The notes: generated from the sequence alone by a model not told the origin. Numbered from the stretch's first letter, positions 37,200 to 49,300 are shown. The stretch is 64,000 bases of DNA from Montifringilla adamsi (GCA_017590115.1 JAGGNK010006582.1:6435-70434); one strand, 5' to 3'. Made by a program: numbers and translations.

Positions 37200-37282
37200 G
37201 AACTGCCCTCGTCAGCAGAGTGAACACTGATGCCTGGAGTAGCAGATTGTGCATAAGCGGACATCTCTGTCTTTATCTGCAG
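37200..37282 (+). other. Probable internal exon 2, likely 5' UTR (83 bp)
   Basis: Bounded by strong signals on both sides: a T-rich tract ending TTCCTTCTAG before 37200, and CAG|GTAAGA at its end. A CTAAT branch-point-like motif lies about 33 bases upstream of the AG. Two of three frames have stops. The third (from 37202) is open and would continue the open frame of exon 1 without an ATG. A short upstream-type ORF of eight codons plus stop (ATG at 37230, TAA at 37254-37256, weak start context) fits 5' UTR. I could not match the exon to a gene. CR1 insertions begin only 97 bases downstream. Confidence 0.65.
37230..37256 (+). CDS. Small upstream ORF in exon 2 (8 codons)
   Basis: ATG CCT GGA GTA GCA GAT TGT GCA then TAA, entirely within the probable untranslated exon. 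The base at -3 is C, so start context is weak and leaky scanning would be expected. If the exon is 5' UTR, this uORF could damp translation of the main frame. It is too short to judge for conservation. Confidence 0.3.
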   Translation: MPGVADCA

Positions 37283-37288
37283 GTAAGA
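37283..37288 (+). other. Splice donor of exon 2 (GTAAGA)
   Basis: GTAAGA follows CTGCAG directly, giving CAG|GTAAGA, close to the full consensus. It opens an intron that continues beyond the right edge of the window (over 26.7 kb). Confidence 0.65.
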
Positions 37289-37378
37289 AGTTAGCACCAA
37301 AACCCTCCAAGAAAGAATTTCCCTGCTCTCTTCTGAAAGTACTTGCAAATAAAGCATTCAGAAAACTCTAAAACTTAG

Positions 37379-37526
37379 AGTCACAGAATGGCCTGGGTTG
37401 GAAGGGACCTTAAAGATCATCCCTTCCACCCCCTTCCATGAGTAGGGACACCTTCCACCAGACCATGTTGCTCAGAGCCCCATCCAACCTGGCCCTAAAC
37501 ACTTCCAGGGATGAGGCAGTTTCATA
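37379..37526 (-). mobile_element. CR1 LINE 3'-end fragment
   Basis: AGTCACAGAATGGCCTGGGT, GGAAGGGACCTTAAAGATCA, CACCAGACCATGTTGCTCAG and CACTTCCAGGGATGAGG match the reverse complement of the CR1 3' UTR. It starts 97 bases after the exon 2 donor, on the antisense strand. Confidence 0.95.
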
Positions 37527-37815
37527 AGTTCATCACTCCCCCTTTTTTCCTAAGATGAGTAATCTGAGCAAGATCCCAGGTCCCCTGCTTTGTGCAATGT
37601 TTTCTCTAACCAGTTGTGTTCTGGGCAGACCTGCCCTGGCCCTGCTGAGTTTTTCTCTCCTATGGTGGTGTGATCTCCATGGATATGCACCTTCCTGCTG
37701 TGTAAGAGGGGGGCCCAGAGCTAACCTGTCACTGGGGAATGTGAAGTGAGAGGAGGCTTTTGTCCTTGGCTCCTCTGCTTGTTGGATGATCCTGGGCAGC
37801 AGATCTTCACTTGAG
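37527..37815 (+). other. Intron 2, short spacer between CR1 copies
   Basis: About 290 bases between CR1 copies of opposite orientation. Part of it may be more distant CR1 sequence, but I cannot align it by eye. Confidence 0.4.
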
Positions 37816-38008
37816 AAAGACTTTCTTTACTGAAAGGCTTGTTAAGCATTGGAATGGGCTGCCCAGGGAGGAGGAGTCACCATCCTCGAAGGTGTTCAAG
37901 AAACAACTGGTGTTTCTTTTTGGTTTGGGTGACAAGGTGGTGTTTGGTCAAAGGTTGGACTCCATGATATTAGAGATCTTTTCCAATCTTAATGATTCTG
38001 TGATTCAC
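37816..38008 (+). mobile_element. CR1 LINE fragment of a second subfamily
   Basis: TAAGCATTGGAATGGGCTGC, AGGAGGAGTCACCATCCTCG, GTTGGACTCCATGATATTAG and TCTTTTCCAATCTTAATGAT, then TCTGTGATTC. This matches the CR1 subfamily with GGTGGTGGAGTCACCATCCC and a GATGATCTTAGAGGTCTTTT end, not the one at 27255. The fragment is about 190 bp. Confidence 0.92.
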
Positions 38009-41000
38009 TGTAAGGAGTTGTCCCCAGCTTGGCCACTCAGACATTGCCAAAAATCAAAAAAAGTTGTCAGGAAAAGTAAACAGTAGCAGGTGGTGTTTTT
38101 CCGGACAACATGATGAATCCTTGATACAGGAAAAATATCAGAATTTAGACTGAAATACATACTTTCAGATTACGCATTGGTTTATTTTTCATATTGGTTT
38201 GACTTTTCGAGTCCCTGTTTTATGATGTAGATGAGGCTGGTGAAGCAAGTGAGAAAAAACTGAGAATGCAGCTTCTTCTCTGGCTTGTCACCATTTACAG
38301 GCCTTGTTTAAAGCTGATTTGCCTTTTGTGCACACATCAGCTTCTCAGTGATAGACTTTCATAGCAGTCACGCCACCTTTTTCATTTGTGTGTATGTTGC
38401 CATTTTTCCACTCCTATTGCAAATGCAGTATTTATAGCAGTATTATGTTGATAACTGAAGCAGCTGAGGGACCAATAGAACAAAATAAATTAAAATGCCT
38501 TATTCATTTGCCACAATGACAGCTTGTCCCATGCTCTGTGTATCAGAGGTACAGATGAGGATAAAGGTTCAATGGCTTTATCTTACAACAGGAAAAGTTG
38601 AAGCAAAGCAGCATTGGATGGATACTTTCATTATCCTTAATACAGGCTAGAACTAGTAGAAATATCAATGCACATATAGAAAATGCACTCTGTATGGTGA
38701 AGAGGAGCTTTGCTGAAGGGTGGTACATGTATGTGGGTGCATCTGTCCATATGTACAGCACCCAAAATGCTGTGTTGGCTAGAGTCTGGCTTCAGGCTTA
38801 AGTTGCCTCATTTTGAGTGGTGTTTTGGGTTATTAATTAAAGCACTTTCAGCCCTACATTCTAGGCATGTTACGTGTCTCTTTAATGCACATCAGTGGAT
38901 TAATTCTAAAGCAAACATTTCCAGAGCATTAATTCCTGCCTTCAGCCAACAACATCTTCTTGCTAAAGGGGTGCAATGGTTTGTGTGGGAGGTGGTACCA
39001 GCCACGGGGACAGTCCTGCTGGCTGAACCAGCACGCAGAATTTAGACAGACACTGGTCTCTTATTTTTCTAAGGTGACACTTAGCCAGAGCACATATACA
39101 TATGTTAACCTGGAACTCCAGGAAGGTTGGAATGTAGTGGTGTTGAGCCAGGTTTTCTTCTGCCAAGTTGAAATATTTAAGAATTTGTTATTGACTCTAT
39201 TTTGAATAAATTCCTTTCAGTGGAGCGAGTTTGTGGCCAGCTGCCAGGTGACTGCAGTGTCACTCCTTTATTTGTCACTTTGAAACAAGTCATGTGAGTT
39301 ACTGTCTCTGAATGATTTTGTTGTATGAGAGCAGAAGGTATTTGCCTGCTGGAAATTCATCAGCATGGTGCCTGTGCATCCTCACACGGGGAGAGTGACT
39401 TATTTACCTTCACTTGTTTTGAATAAACTAGTTTGGGTTTTTTTCCTTAAGCATCACTAATGTAATTTGTTGTTACATGACTTTATTTTGCTGTTTGCTT
39501 TGGGGCACAAGACAGGGTCAGCCTGTAGTATGTGTTTTAATAAACTTTTTTCCCCAGCTGAAATCATGGAGTAATAATAGATTTTTGTACTTTAAAGAAA
39601 AAAAAATCAATCCACTTTTATTCAGTGTTAATCCATAAATAAAATAATGAAGAAAAGGAACAGAACTTACTCACTCTGGCAGCACAAGTGGACACTAAAT
39701 ATGAGGAGTTAACTTTGGGAAATATTTTTCTTTCAATACTTAAACTTTAAATATGAAGAGCAGACAAAAATAGATATAACTTTTTCTTTGAAGTTCAGAG
39801 TATGTCTAGTGACACTTTAAATTGAATTAACTCATACAAAGTCTTAAATACAGTTGACAAAAATGTTGTTTTAAGACTCACTTCAGAAGCTTTCACTCAC
39901 AGAATGCTGCTTCATGTTTTTCTGTGTAGTGGTATTGCATTTTCTGGGATGTTTGATAAGCAACAAAACCAGACTGTTGGTTTGTGAGCACTGACACTTA
40001 ATTTGTATCCACCAGCTGTTTTGTGGCCTGTGTCTGTCATGGTTTAGATGTCTTTGACCTACCTGAGCTGGGCAGATACTTCTGCTGGCTGGGCTAAAAA
40101 ACCTGTGTGCTCCCTTTCAGAGCCATGGAAGCAGAGTGCAATTCCTTTTTCACCCGATGCCCCAGGTCATGAATCAGAAAATACTCCATTCATTGAGCTC
40201 ATGATTTTCTGCCCTTCACCTTTGAGTGGTATCTACTCACAGGCATTAATAGGTGGGAGAAGTTCCTGGGTGCTCTCTGAGAGGATCTCTGGCTCAGGGA
40301 GAGTTTTGTTTTGATGTGCTGGTGAGTTCTGGTGGAGGTGAGGAATAATCTCAAGGAAAAACTGCTGCCGCTCAGGTTCTCATTGCTTATCCTGTCTCTC
40401 AGCCTTCTGGATGCACACCTTTCTCCTGCTGCCTGGGCACTGAGTCGCTACAGGAAAGAAGTTTTCTTTGACAGTGGTATTGTTGGGATCCTTGAGTTTT
40501 GCTGCATTCTTTGCATTACAAGAGATACTTTTCATCTCTCATCTCTCTTCCCCATTCCAGAACCTCACACTGCACAAAGTGCCTCTTGTTTCCTTGCTGT
40601 CTGTGTTGCACTTGTTCAGACTGGTGGAGTGGCAGACCTGAAAATTAAGATACCATGGCATGTGCATCCATTTCTTTCCTCTTCCTCACTTGGTCACATT
40701 TTTATTATGTGAGGTTTCTTGCTTTCTCATTTAAGGCTTCTTTTCCTTTACTTTACAGTCCTGTGTAAATCTGTCCTCACATAAAACTTGGATCTTATAT
40801 CTATATCTGGATGGTTTCTTTGCATTTGAAACAGCAGTACTTCAAGTATTTGAAATGCATTTCAAGTTGAATAGTTTGAAAGTGTTTCTGAAGAAATACA
40901 GTGGTCTGATAGTTGGGGGGAAAAAAAAATTCTTCCAGTGGTTTTCCAGAGTTGGGATTCATCTTGTGTTTGCCAGCTGAGGGCAAACTGAAAATGGAAT

Positions 41001-42554
41001 GTAAGTAGAGACAGGATGTCTGGAAAGGACAGAAGTATTGATAATAAATGGTGGGGGGGTGGTGTGTGGAAGTGCCACTTACATGAAGAGACAGTAGTCC
41101 CTAGCTTTTCTGCTTCAAAAATATTTGTTTCTTGAGACATGGGTTGCTGCATCCAAGCCCTGAGTGTTGCAGGCAAACAATTTCCTCCTTTTTTTTTTTT
41201 TTTTCATTAATTTATCAAGCTTTGGCAAGGTTTGCATCCCCTCACTTGCTGTAGAACAGTGGGAAAAACAGAATTATGCAATTCCTGTGGACTCTAAAGT
41301 TAAAATTACTTCATTTGGATTTTATTAATTTATCAGTCACTAGGGAATTCTGCAATATTCTAATCTTTGCTTTAGCAAAATGGGGAAGACCTCACCTCAT
41401 CGGTGTTTAATGATTCACTGTCATTAAACATTTGAGAGGAAAAATGTGCTTATTACCCAACTCAAAAGTTTTTCCACTTTATTTACTGCAGTGTAAACAT
41501 CAAACTGTAGTTTTTTCCAGTCTGCAACTGCAAAGATAGTATTGTTTTTTGCACTAATTACAATGCACATTAGTAATTTCTCTTTCTGGCAGGAAAGAAA
41601 CTCAGCTTTGTGAAGGCATGTCATTCTGATAAAATCTCGTCCCTTTGTTCCATGTAGTTTTGGCAGTTCTACAGACTGCTTCTACAAAAGATAGTTGCAC
41701 AACGTTTGAAAATGAGAATTTCTGGGCTTTAAAGAAACAAAAGTTTGTTTTGAATTGTATTTGTTAAGGAAACGTGCTTCAGTATTTGATATCTTAGAGT
41801 GAGGAAGAAAAAATAGTGGCTAAGTGAAGTCAAATGCATCTCATTTGTCAAATTGCAAAAATCTTACAAATACCTGCAAGTTAATATTCAGCTCATTCAT
41901 AACTAAATAGGAAGAGAAATGGGAATGCCTGGCTTACCTCACTTGGTAAGCCTGACTTTGTACTTTTATTTGTAAAATTTTATAAAGAATAATATAAGAT
42001 TTCTTTCATATAACCTTTCCTAGGTCTGAGAAAACTCATGTTTGATTTTAATTTAAATATTATGTTTTGGATGTTTTTATGATTTAAAGCTTTAAATGTT
42101 GCACAGTTTTAGGTGTTTATTTGCTTACTATCTTATGATTTGCACAGCCTTCTGTGGGCACTTCCCCTTGAGTTCTTTCCAGGATTTAGATTGCTTGCCA
42201 GGCTCTTTTTATTGAGCTTCTTCACACACTTCTAAATCCTTAACCCTACCTATTATTCAGTGCTACCAGTGGCTTTCCAGACTGCACAGCTTCTCCTCTG
42301 TGTCTGTGGAGAAACAGGATCCACAGATACTGGGGTGCTTCTCATTAAGAAAGACCGGAGAAACTAAAAATGTCCTAATCAGATCTCTTGGTTTTGGTGC
42401 CTTTTTTTTTTTTCTTTCTGCTTCCAAAGAGAAATGCAAGCTGAGCTTTGTCCTTCATAACCAGTGTGATGATAACCCAGAGAATTCATCACAGCAATTC
42501 AAGCAGCAGTGCTGAGATGCTGTTTTGTTTAACTTGGACTCTGTGTCAGGAAGG
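38009..42554 (+). other. Intron 2, unique sequence
   Basis: About 4.5 kb of AT-rich intron. A TGTCATGGTTTAGA at about 40037 resembles the first bases of a songbird LTR, but no LTR body follows. A T16 run lies at 41189-41204 and a G-rich stretch near 41049. No exons recognised. Confidence 0.5.
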
Positions 42555-42746
42555 CTTTAGGAAGAATTTCTTCATTGAAAGGATGGTCAGGCATTGGAAG
42601 GGGCTGCCCAAGGAGGTGGTGGAGTCACCATCTCTGGAGATCTTTAAGAAAAGACTGGATGTGGCACCTAGTTGACAAGGTGGTGTTCAGTCAGAGGTTG
42701 GACTCGGTGATCTTGGAGAACTTTTCCAATGTTAATAATTCTGTGT
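42555..42746 (+). mobile_element. CR1 LINE fragment of the second subfamily
   Basis: TTTAGGAAGAATTTCTTCAT, GGAGGTGGTGGAGTCACCAT, GTTGGACTCGGTGATCTTGG and CTTTTCCAATGTTAATAATT, then TCTGTG. Same subfamily and almost the same span as the copy at 37816. Confidence 0.93.
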
Positions 42747-44061
42747 TCTTCAGTACCAGTGTCTGGCATCCCAGGCATCTTGTAAGCTCAGAAAAAATGG
42801 TGAAGATCCACCGTGATAGGAGGAATGATGATACAATTCCTTCTGGAGGGACGAGTGTACTTCCAGAAGGTCTTGATTACAGTGCCCATCATCTGGGTGC
42901 TTTGCAGGAGCTCTTCAAAGCAGAACTGTGCTTGTCTTGGCCTCTCTGAAAGGCAGCAGAACCCCCAAAGAGAAGGTGCACCCTGCCCAGGGTGTGGAGG
43001 TGAATAGAGTAAGCTCAATCAGCCCAAAAAGTAGTAGGGTCTCACCTGCTGATCCATTGTGTTTTGGTAGGTGCTCTGCACAAGTGTGTTAAGGGGCAGC
43101 GTGAAGGAGGATAAAGAGATTTACCCAGGAACTTGGTGGAGTTGCACTTCCCATGTGCATGTCTGAGATGACTCTGGCGAGTGAGCCATAAAGAGTTCCT
43201 GGGTAAACTGAGTAAGAAGGGCAGAGATCAGTGTGGAAGGACTTCCTGAGGGAAAATAAGTTGATCAGGTGAAGAAAGGGGAGGACTGCTTTGCCCTGCC
43301 TGCATTTGGCAAATCTGCTGACTCTAGAAATCTGTCCTGATATCCTCGTGCTGGGCAAATGGACACGATGGGGTTGCTGAGGGTGCAGTGGGGAGGAGGA
43401 TGTAGCCATTAGGAGCTGAGGTGAAAGCCTGTGACTACATGGCCAGCAGTGAAAGGCTCCATCTCAGAAAGTGCAAAATGTATCTGCTGTCTGAAAATAT
43501 GGAGGGAAGTCAATACATGGGAAGTTTTGCTGGTTTAAAAATTGTTGCTGCAGAGAAAGAAAGCAGGAGCAGGAAAAATAAAACTTTTCCCCCCTTGCCA
43601 TATTGAATTTGACCTAACATCTATTTTCCGTTGGCATTGCTGGCTGACTTCTGTTAATTGCTGTCAGTTTTTTGGCAGAGAATCATGTTTTTCTTGAAGA
43701 ACTCTTTGCTGGGTCTTTCTATGAACGTGATAAGTGACCTTCATTAGACTTCCAAGGGGAAGTGTATTTATTATTATGTTCATATCTGCACTTCTCACTC
43801 CTCCCAGTGAGTTTTGGAGTTTAAGTGAGTTTCAGCAACACTTATAGAGAATTAGTGGTTTAGAAAGTACAAAGTTTGTAACACTTTCCCTGATACTATC
43901 AGCTGAATAGAGAACCTAAGCATCCTCATCTCCTGAAGAGGAATTTGGTTCTGCGTCCATTCTGTGCAGTGTGGCCCGTTGGCCAAAGAGGTGTAGGCTT
44001 CTTTTGAAGCTGTTGTGGCAATGCCACAGAACCATGGGAATTCAGACTGAAAGCTGTGGGG
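42747..44061 (+). other. Intron 2, unique sequence with an inverted repeat
   Basis: About 1.3 kb without recognised transposons. It contains the 14-bp inverted repeat described separately. No exons recognised. Confidence 0.5.
43120..43207. repeat. 14-bp perfect inverted repeat, 60-base loop
   Basis: TTTACCCAGGAACT (43120-43133) is the exact reverse complement of AGTTCCTGGGTAAA (43194-43207), and one further G-T wobble pair extends it inward. The transcript could fold into a stem of 14-15 pairs. It belongs to no element I recognise, and the loop shows no secondary complementarity typical of a pre-miRNA. Confidence 0.85.
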
Positions 44062-44283
44062 ATTTCAAACTGAAAGAGGGGGAAATTAGGTGAGATATAG
44101 AGAAGAAATGGTTCCTGGTTGCCCACAGAAGCTGTGGCTGCCCCTGGATCCCTGGAAGTGTCCAAGGCAAGGCTGGACGGGGCTTGGAGCAACCTGGGAT
44201 AGTGGAAGGTGTCCCTGCTCATGGCAGGTGGATGGGAATAAGATGGACTTTTTCCACCCTAACATGTTCCATGATTCCATGAA
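44062..44283 (+). mobile_element. CR1 LINE 3' fragment with internal deletion
   Basis: Starts at TTTCAAACTGAAAGAGGGGG and continues through CTGTGGCTGCCCCTGGATCC and GGAAGGTGTCCCTGCTCATG to ATGTTCCATGATTCCATGAA. The block with GAGGGTGGTGAGGCCCTGGC is missing, a deletion of roughly 30 bases near 44118. Confidence 0.93.
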
Positions 44284-45876
44284 TTAAGTAATACAATTTG
44301 AGTATTTCAGCCCATAAGCTATTGCTGTGTGTTATGATTACCTCAGGTTTTGCTCTAATAAAATTAGCCAAGCTCACAATTGTCAAGAGAGGGGAAATAC
44401 TTAAGTGATCCAGCTGAGTCCTATAAATAGAGAATAGAAGAAACAAAGAAGTTCTTTTGTGCCTGGGGAAATATGGAAGTAAGCAAAGCCAAGTGGAAAT
44501 TTTAGAAAGTGATGGGTTCCCCCCACTCATTTATCTTGCTTAACTGTTAAAAGACTCCTCACAGTAATAGTTCTGTTCTGTCTTGCAGACTTTTCTAGGT
44601 TGCCAGGAGAGCAACTTGAAATTTCTTAGGTAATGTTTAATGAATAATGTAGCTGCTCACTGAATAAAGCTTTGAGATTATAATTTCTTGGAACAGTTAT
44701 GTTGCTTAAGTTGAAAGTGCCTCACCTTGTTTCTGTTTCAGAAATTGCATTTCATTACAGTGAGATTTTGGTAGTCATGTCATACCATGACTTTAGACCT
44801 TGTGCTTTTAAGACTTCTATTAATTAAAATTTAAGTAGATTTCAGTTGCACGATATATTTTATTTCCTGCATACTTCAGTGCAAACTTGGAAGGGGAGGC
44901 ATGGGCTCAATTGTATGCAAGGTTCACCACAATATAGAGGAAGAAGGTGTTATGTTTTGGCCCGTATCTTGAAATGTGGGAAGTGTAACAAGTTTCTTGT
45001 ATTTTTTTTTTTCTGGAATTTGCCCTCAGCTCACATTTGAGGTGCGGGGAACACTTCTCTGACAATTGAGACTCAGGGCGGCTGTAGTCAAATGACAAAG
45101 CAAATGCTGGGCTTGAGTGAAGTGTAAAGAACAGATTCAGCCCTACAAAAGCAAGAGTTAATGCAGGTCTTGCCAAAAGGGAGCAGATGAGCTCATTGCC
45201 TCATTAGTGTAAATATTGGCAATTACACAGGAATGTCTTCAGTCCCTCAGCTGGGTGTGTTTGTGCACAAGCCCTGAAGGGAGAGGGGAAAAGTTGAATG
45301 GGTGGAGCTGTGTCTTCCTTGGAACCAGTTTGGAGAATTACCTATTTTGTCTCCTTTGAAGCCAGGGCATCTCCAGGTCTAAGGCAGCTTTGAAGTAATG
45401 TGTGTTTATATTGTAGCTTTTGTATAAATATTTCCCCTGCAATGAACCAGCTTGCTTATTTCTCTGCTCCTTGTTTTCTTTCACTCCCACGCCCTATTTA
45501 GACCATATTAGAGAGGTACAGATATGACTTCCACCTAATGCTGCTGTTTATTAATAAAGTGGTGTGTATTAAAGCTGTTTTCTCAAATGCACTATATATT
45601 TGCTACTAATGAGGAACAAATACTTACACAGCTTTGGAAGACATTACAGTGCAGTAAATGTCTGCCTGTTAACTGAGATGATGAATCAGGAGATGTTTAT
45701 TTAATGCACGTGTCTTTTTTGAGCTGTTTGTCACAGCATTTATATGCAGTGCAGGCTCCTTGGCTAACATGTCTGGAAAATTATATTCCTCTGCCACAGA
45801 ATAAATCCATCCCAGCTGCTGTCTGAACCTCTGCTGTGCTGCCACCAGCTATCCTGCTGGAGCCAGTCTGCTTTGT
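44284..45876 (+). other. Intron 2, unique sequence
   Basis: About 1.6 kb. A TCTTGCAG acceptor-like site at 44588 and a TTAG|GTAATG donor-like site at 44630 bracket 42 bases, but this is too small and unsupported to call. Nothing else recognised. Confidence 0.45.
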
Positions 45877-46300
45877 GACACCAAGGGGATCAGAGGGATG
45901 GAGCAGCTCTGCTAAGAGGAAAGGCTGAGGGAATTCAGCCTGGAGAAGAGAAGGCTTTGGGGTGACCTCATTGCAGCCTTCCAGCGCCTGAAGGAAGCCC
46001 AAAGGAAAGATGGAGATCCTCTTTACAAGGGCCTAGAGTGACAGGACAAGGGGGAATGGGTTCACACTGACATAGAGCAGGTTTAAATTGGATATGAGGA
46101 AGAAATTATTCCCTGTGAGGCTATGGTTGCCCAGAGAAGCTGTGGCTGCCCCTGGATCCCTGGACGTGTCCAAGGCCAGGCTGGATGGGGCTTGGAGCAA
46201 CCTGGCATAGTGGAAAGTGCCCCTCCCCATGGCAGGGATTGGGAACTGGGTGATCTTTTAGGTCCCTTCCAACTGAGACCATTGTGTAATTCTATGATCC
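45877..46300 (+). mobile_element. CR1 LINE fragment, about 420 bp
   Basis: Includes AGGGATGGAGCAGCTCTGCT, AGCCTGGAGAAGAGAAGGCT, TTTACAAGGGCCTAGAGTGA, CTGTGGCTGCCCCTGGATCC, and an end of CATTGTGTAATTCTATGATC. A piece of about 20 bases (around GTGGTGAGGCCCTGGCACAG) is missing near 46123. Same subfamily as 27255 and 61881. Confidence 0.95.
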
Positions 46301-49300
46301 AGTCCTTCCTAGAACAGTGGTCGCCAGTGAGGCTTTCTAGGATGAATCCACTCAATCCTGCTTCTCTAGGATTGTGATGTTTCATATTGACGATTTTGTT
46401 TGTTAGTAGCTAAGCTAGAGAATGAGGAAAAGGAGTGCTGTGTGTAAAATGAAGGTGATACTTCAGTTCTAATCCTAAAACAGATTCAGGGTTGGGATTT
46501 AGTGAGTAAACCTGCTTGAATTGAATTCACACTTGTATCACAGTAAATCCTGTCTCAAGAGCTGAAAGAAGTGCTGCATCAGATATTGTTTTGATTTGCT
46601 GGTACATATCCTAACTATAATGCTCCTAAGTTTTAAATGTTTAAATTTCTGCTTTAGAAACTCTGACTGGAATCTAATAGAAGCAAGGATCCTTGAAACT
46701 AACTTGAGTGCTGTCACCATTTCCAAAACACCTTTGGGTTTTGTCCCACAAGTCCATGTGGATTTGAGATACTTTTTTATGTCTAATCTTAGGGAGATTA
46801 TTAATTTCAGAGTTGTTGTTCCTGTTGAATTAATTCAAGTGCAGGAGTGTGAAACTTACTGTTAAAGATGCGAGGTTATGCTCTAAGCAGTGACCAAGTA
46901 CAAAGGAACTTTAGTAAGCCATCTGTTTCCTTGGCTTACCTGCTGGCTTGCTTCCTTTCCAATATTTTGTGGAGATTTGAAAATATTTTGCAGCACAGTT
47001 CGGTCAAGCCGGGTAGCTCCAAAGATACAAAGCGTTACAGACTGTGATGGGAGCACTATCACTCCAGCCATCAATCTGTGTTTGTGACAGCTGGTTGGAA
47101 CTCACTTTTCTATGAAAGCCATGAGAATTTTAGACACAGTTAATAATCGTGAAGGTGTGTAACTATGTCATCACCTGTATCCTAGGTTGGCTGAATGTTT
47201 TGTGCTGTGCTGCAGTTAAATCTTTACTAATTCATGTCACTGGTTTCTTCAGATTGTCACGTGTGATTTAGATTAAAACATTGTGCAGGAACATGTCCTA
47301 AAGGCTTAACACACTTGCTGAAGTCAGAGATCAGTCTTAGAATTAAAATACTGAAGACAAAAATAAAATTTCCAAGGTGGAAGAATCATTTCAGGTAATA
47401 ACTGAATAGTTGCCATTAACAAAGTGTATCTTTGTAAGAGCTGACAAGAAGCGTGGATGAATGCTTTACCTCCTCCTCTCACTTCTTCACCCCCAAAAGA
47501 AAACAAGTTAATTCCTTCTAGCTAATTGTCACCATTACAAAGAGAAGAGACAATTTGTTTTTTCTGTGCTGTAAAGATTGCAGCTCAAGGAGAGATTGTA
47601 GCTCAGGGAGAGGTCAGAAACGTTCTGTAATTAGGCAAAATACCAGTTGTAGCATTCAGTGCTTCAGAACAGTGTTTCTTTCCCTCATTTTTTCCCACCA
47701 AATTGTTGGCTGTATTGCGGCAGGAGAAATTGCAATGCAAGCAGTAGTTCATGTTCTAGCCAGTGGAGGGTTCCTGGATAGAAGTCAACTGGTAATTTGT
47801 CTGGGAAACTGCGACTTGGGGAATTTTGGGTTATCCAGAGGCATGATTTCATGCAGCCTTTGTTGCCAGAAACACACAGCCAAACTGCCTGCACATCAAT
47901 GCTTGTACAAACTCCTGTGTTGGTGCTGTGCTGTCCTCCCACAGGTGAGAGTGTGTGTGTTTAGATATCACTTGTGGCATCAGGATTTTGGCCTGTTTGA
48001 CACAGATGTCAGAACATCTCTTGGCCAGTCTCATGGAGGAAAATTCCTTGGTCCTAAACTCACTCTCAAGCTTGTTCTCAACACTGTCACCGTCATGGTT
48101 GTGGGACCTCTGGTTTATTTGTTTCAAGCAGTGCTTATTATCTCAGAGCATTCTTCTGGAATAGCAAAAAAATAACCTCTACGAGGGTTAGTCCCACAAA
48201 AAAACTCAGTGTAAACACTCTTCTTTTCAAAGAAAGTGGTGGGCTGATTTCAAACCCATAACCTGTTCCTTTCAGTAAAAGTTTTGTCTGCAGAAGACTT
48301 TCACTTGATATTTTTTACTTGAACCTGACATGAAATATTTTTGCCTATTTACTGATGGGAGGCTGCATATCTTGTAGGATATTTCTTCTTCATCAGTCTG
48401 TAGGAGGAGGCTTTTTGATAAATACTAGGGAGCTTATTTCCAGTAGCCAATTCTATATTCACAGTTAACTTCATCTGGAAAATGTTCCTTGGCTCCACAC
48501 CTGGATTCTTCTGGTTGGGAAGACCTTCCAAATGCATCCCTGTTCATGCTCTTCTAGATGGCTTAGAAACTTTCTGGGTATCTGGACTGGCTTCTTTGTG
48601 CTCATTTGTTTGGTGTTTTCCAATCAGGCCTTACTAGCACTGAGTAATTATTCTTATTAATGGGTCACAGCACAGGTTGAACAAGCTGCCTGTTTGTCCA
48701 GGGCCCTATCTGGTGTCATAGTAGGGAAAAATAAGGAGCACAACTTTGCCATAGTGTACAGGGAATGGAAAATAAAGGGTAAATGCCAAACTCCAAACAA
48801 TGTTTGGTTATTGCTAATTACAAATGAAAGCACCCTGACTTTCAAGTGTATTAAACAACATGCTGGTGACTTGCTGGGGCTACAGAAAGTCACTGAACTG
48901 GTTGGTCAAATTTGGCTGCAGCAGGATTTTAGCCCTGATTTGAGGTGCATGATGCTTTCAGGCAGTGTGAACCTTGTAAAAAGTAGAAATGAGGGGAAAT
49001 TGGCATCTTGGGTTTCCTTGTGACTTAATGGCAAGATGTCTTGCAAACATCTGCTTGGAATATTGTTTCTTCCTAAATGCTAAAAAAGTCCTTTGCACTT
49101 AGTCTGATCTGCTTGTCTTCTGTGAAGCTTCAGCCTTTTCTATATTTTGTAAACAAGTTGTGGAGAGATAGCTAAATAGTAGCATATATATGCTATATAT
49201 GTATTTGTGTGTGTATATATGGATATATATGCTGGATTTTCTTTACACTGAAAAACCGAACAAATACCTGAAAGAGTAAGATACCATCAGCTAAGGGGGA

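Noticed and set aside
40037..40330. LTR starting TGTCATGGTTTAGA
   Set aside because: Only the first dozen bases resemble a songbird LTR. No LTR body, matching end or target duplication was found.
44589..44630. 42-base micro-exon between TCTTGCAG and GTAATG
   Set aside because: Weak donor, tiny size and no coding or conservation evidence.
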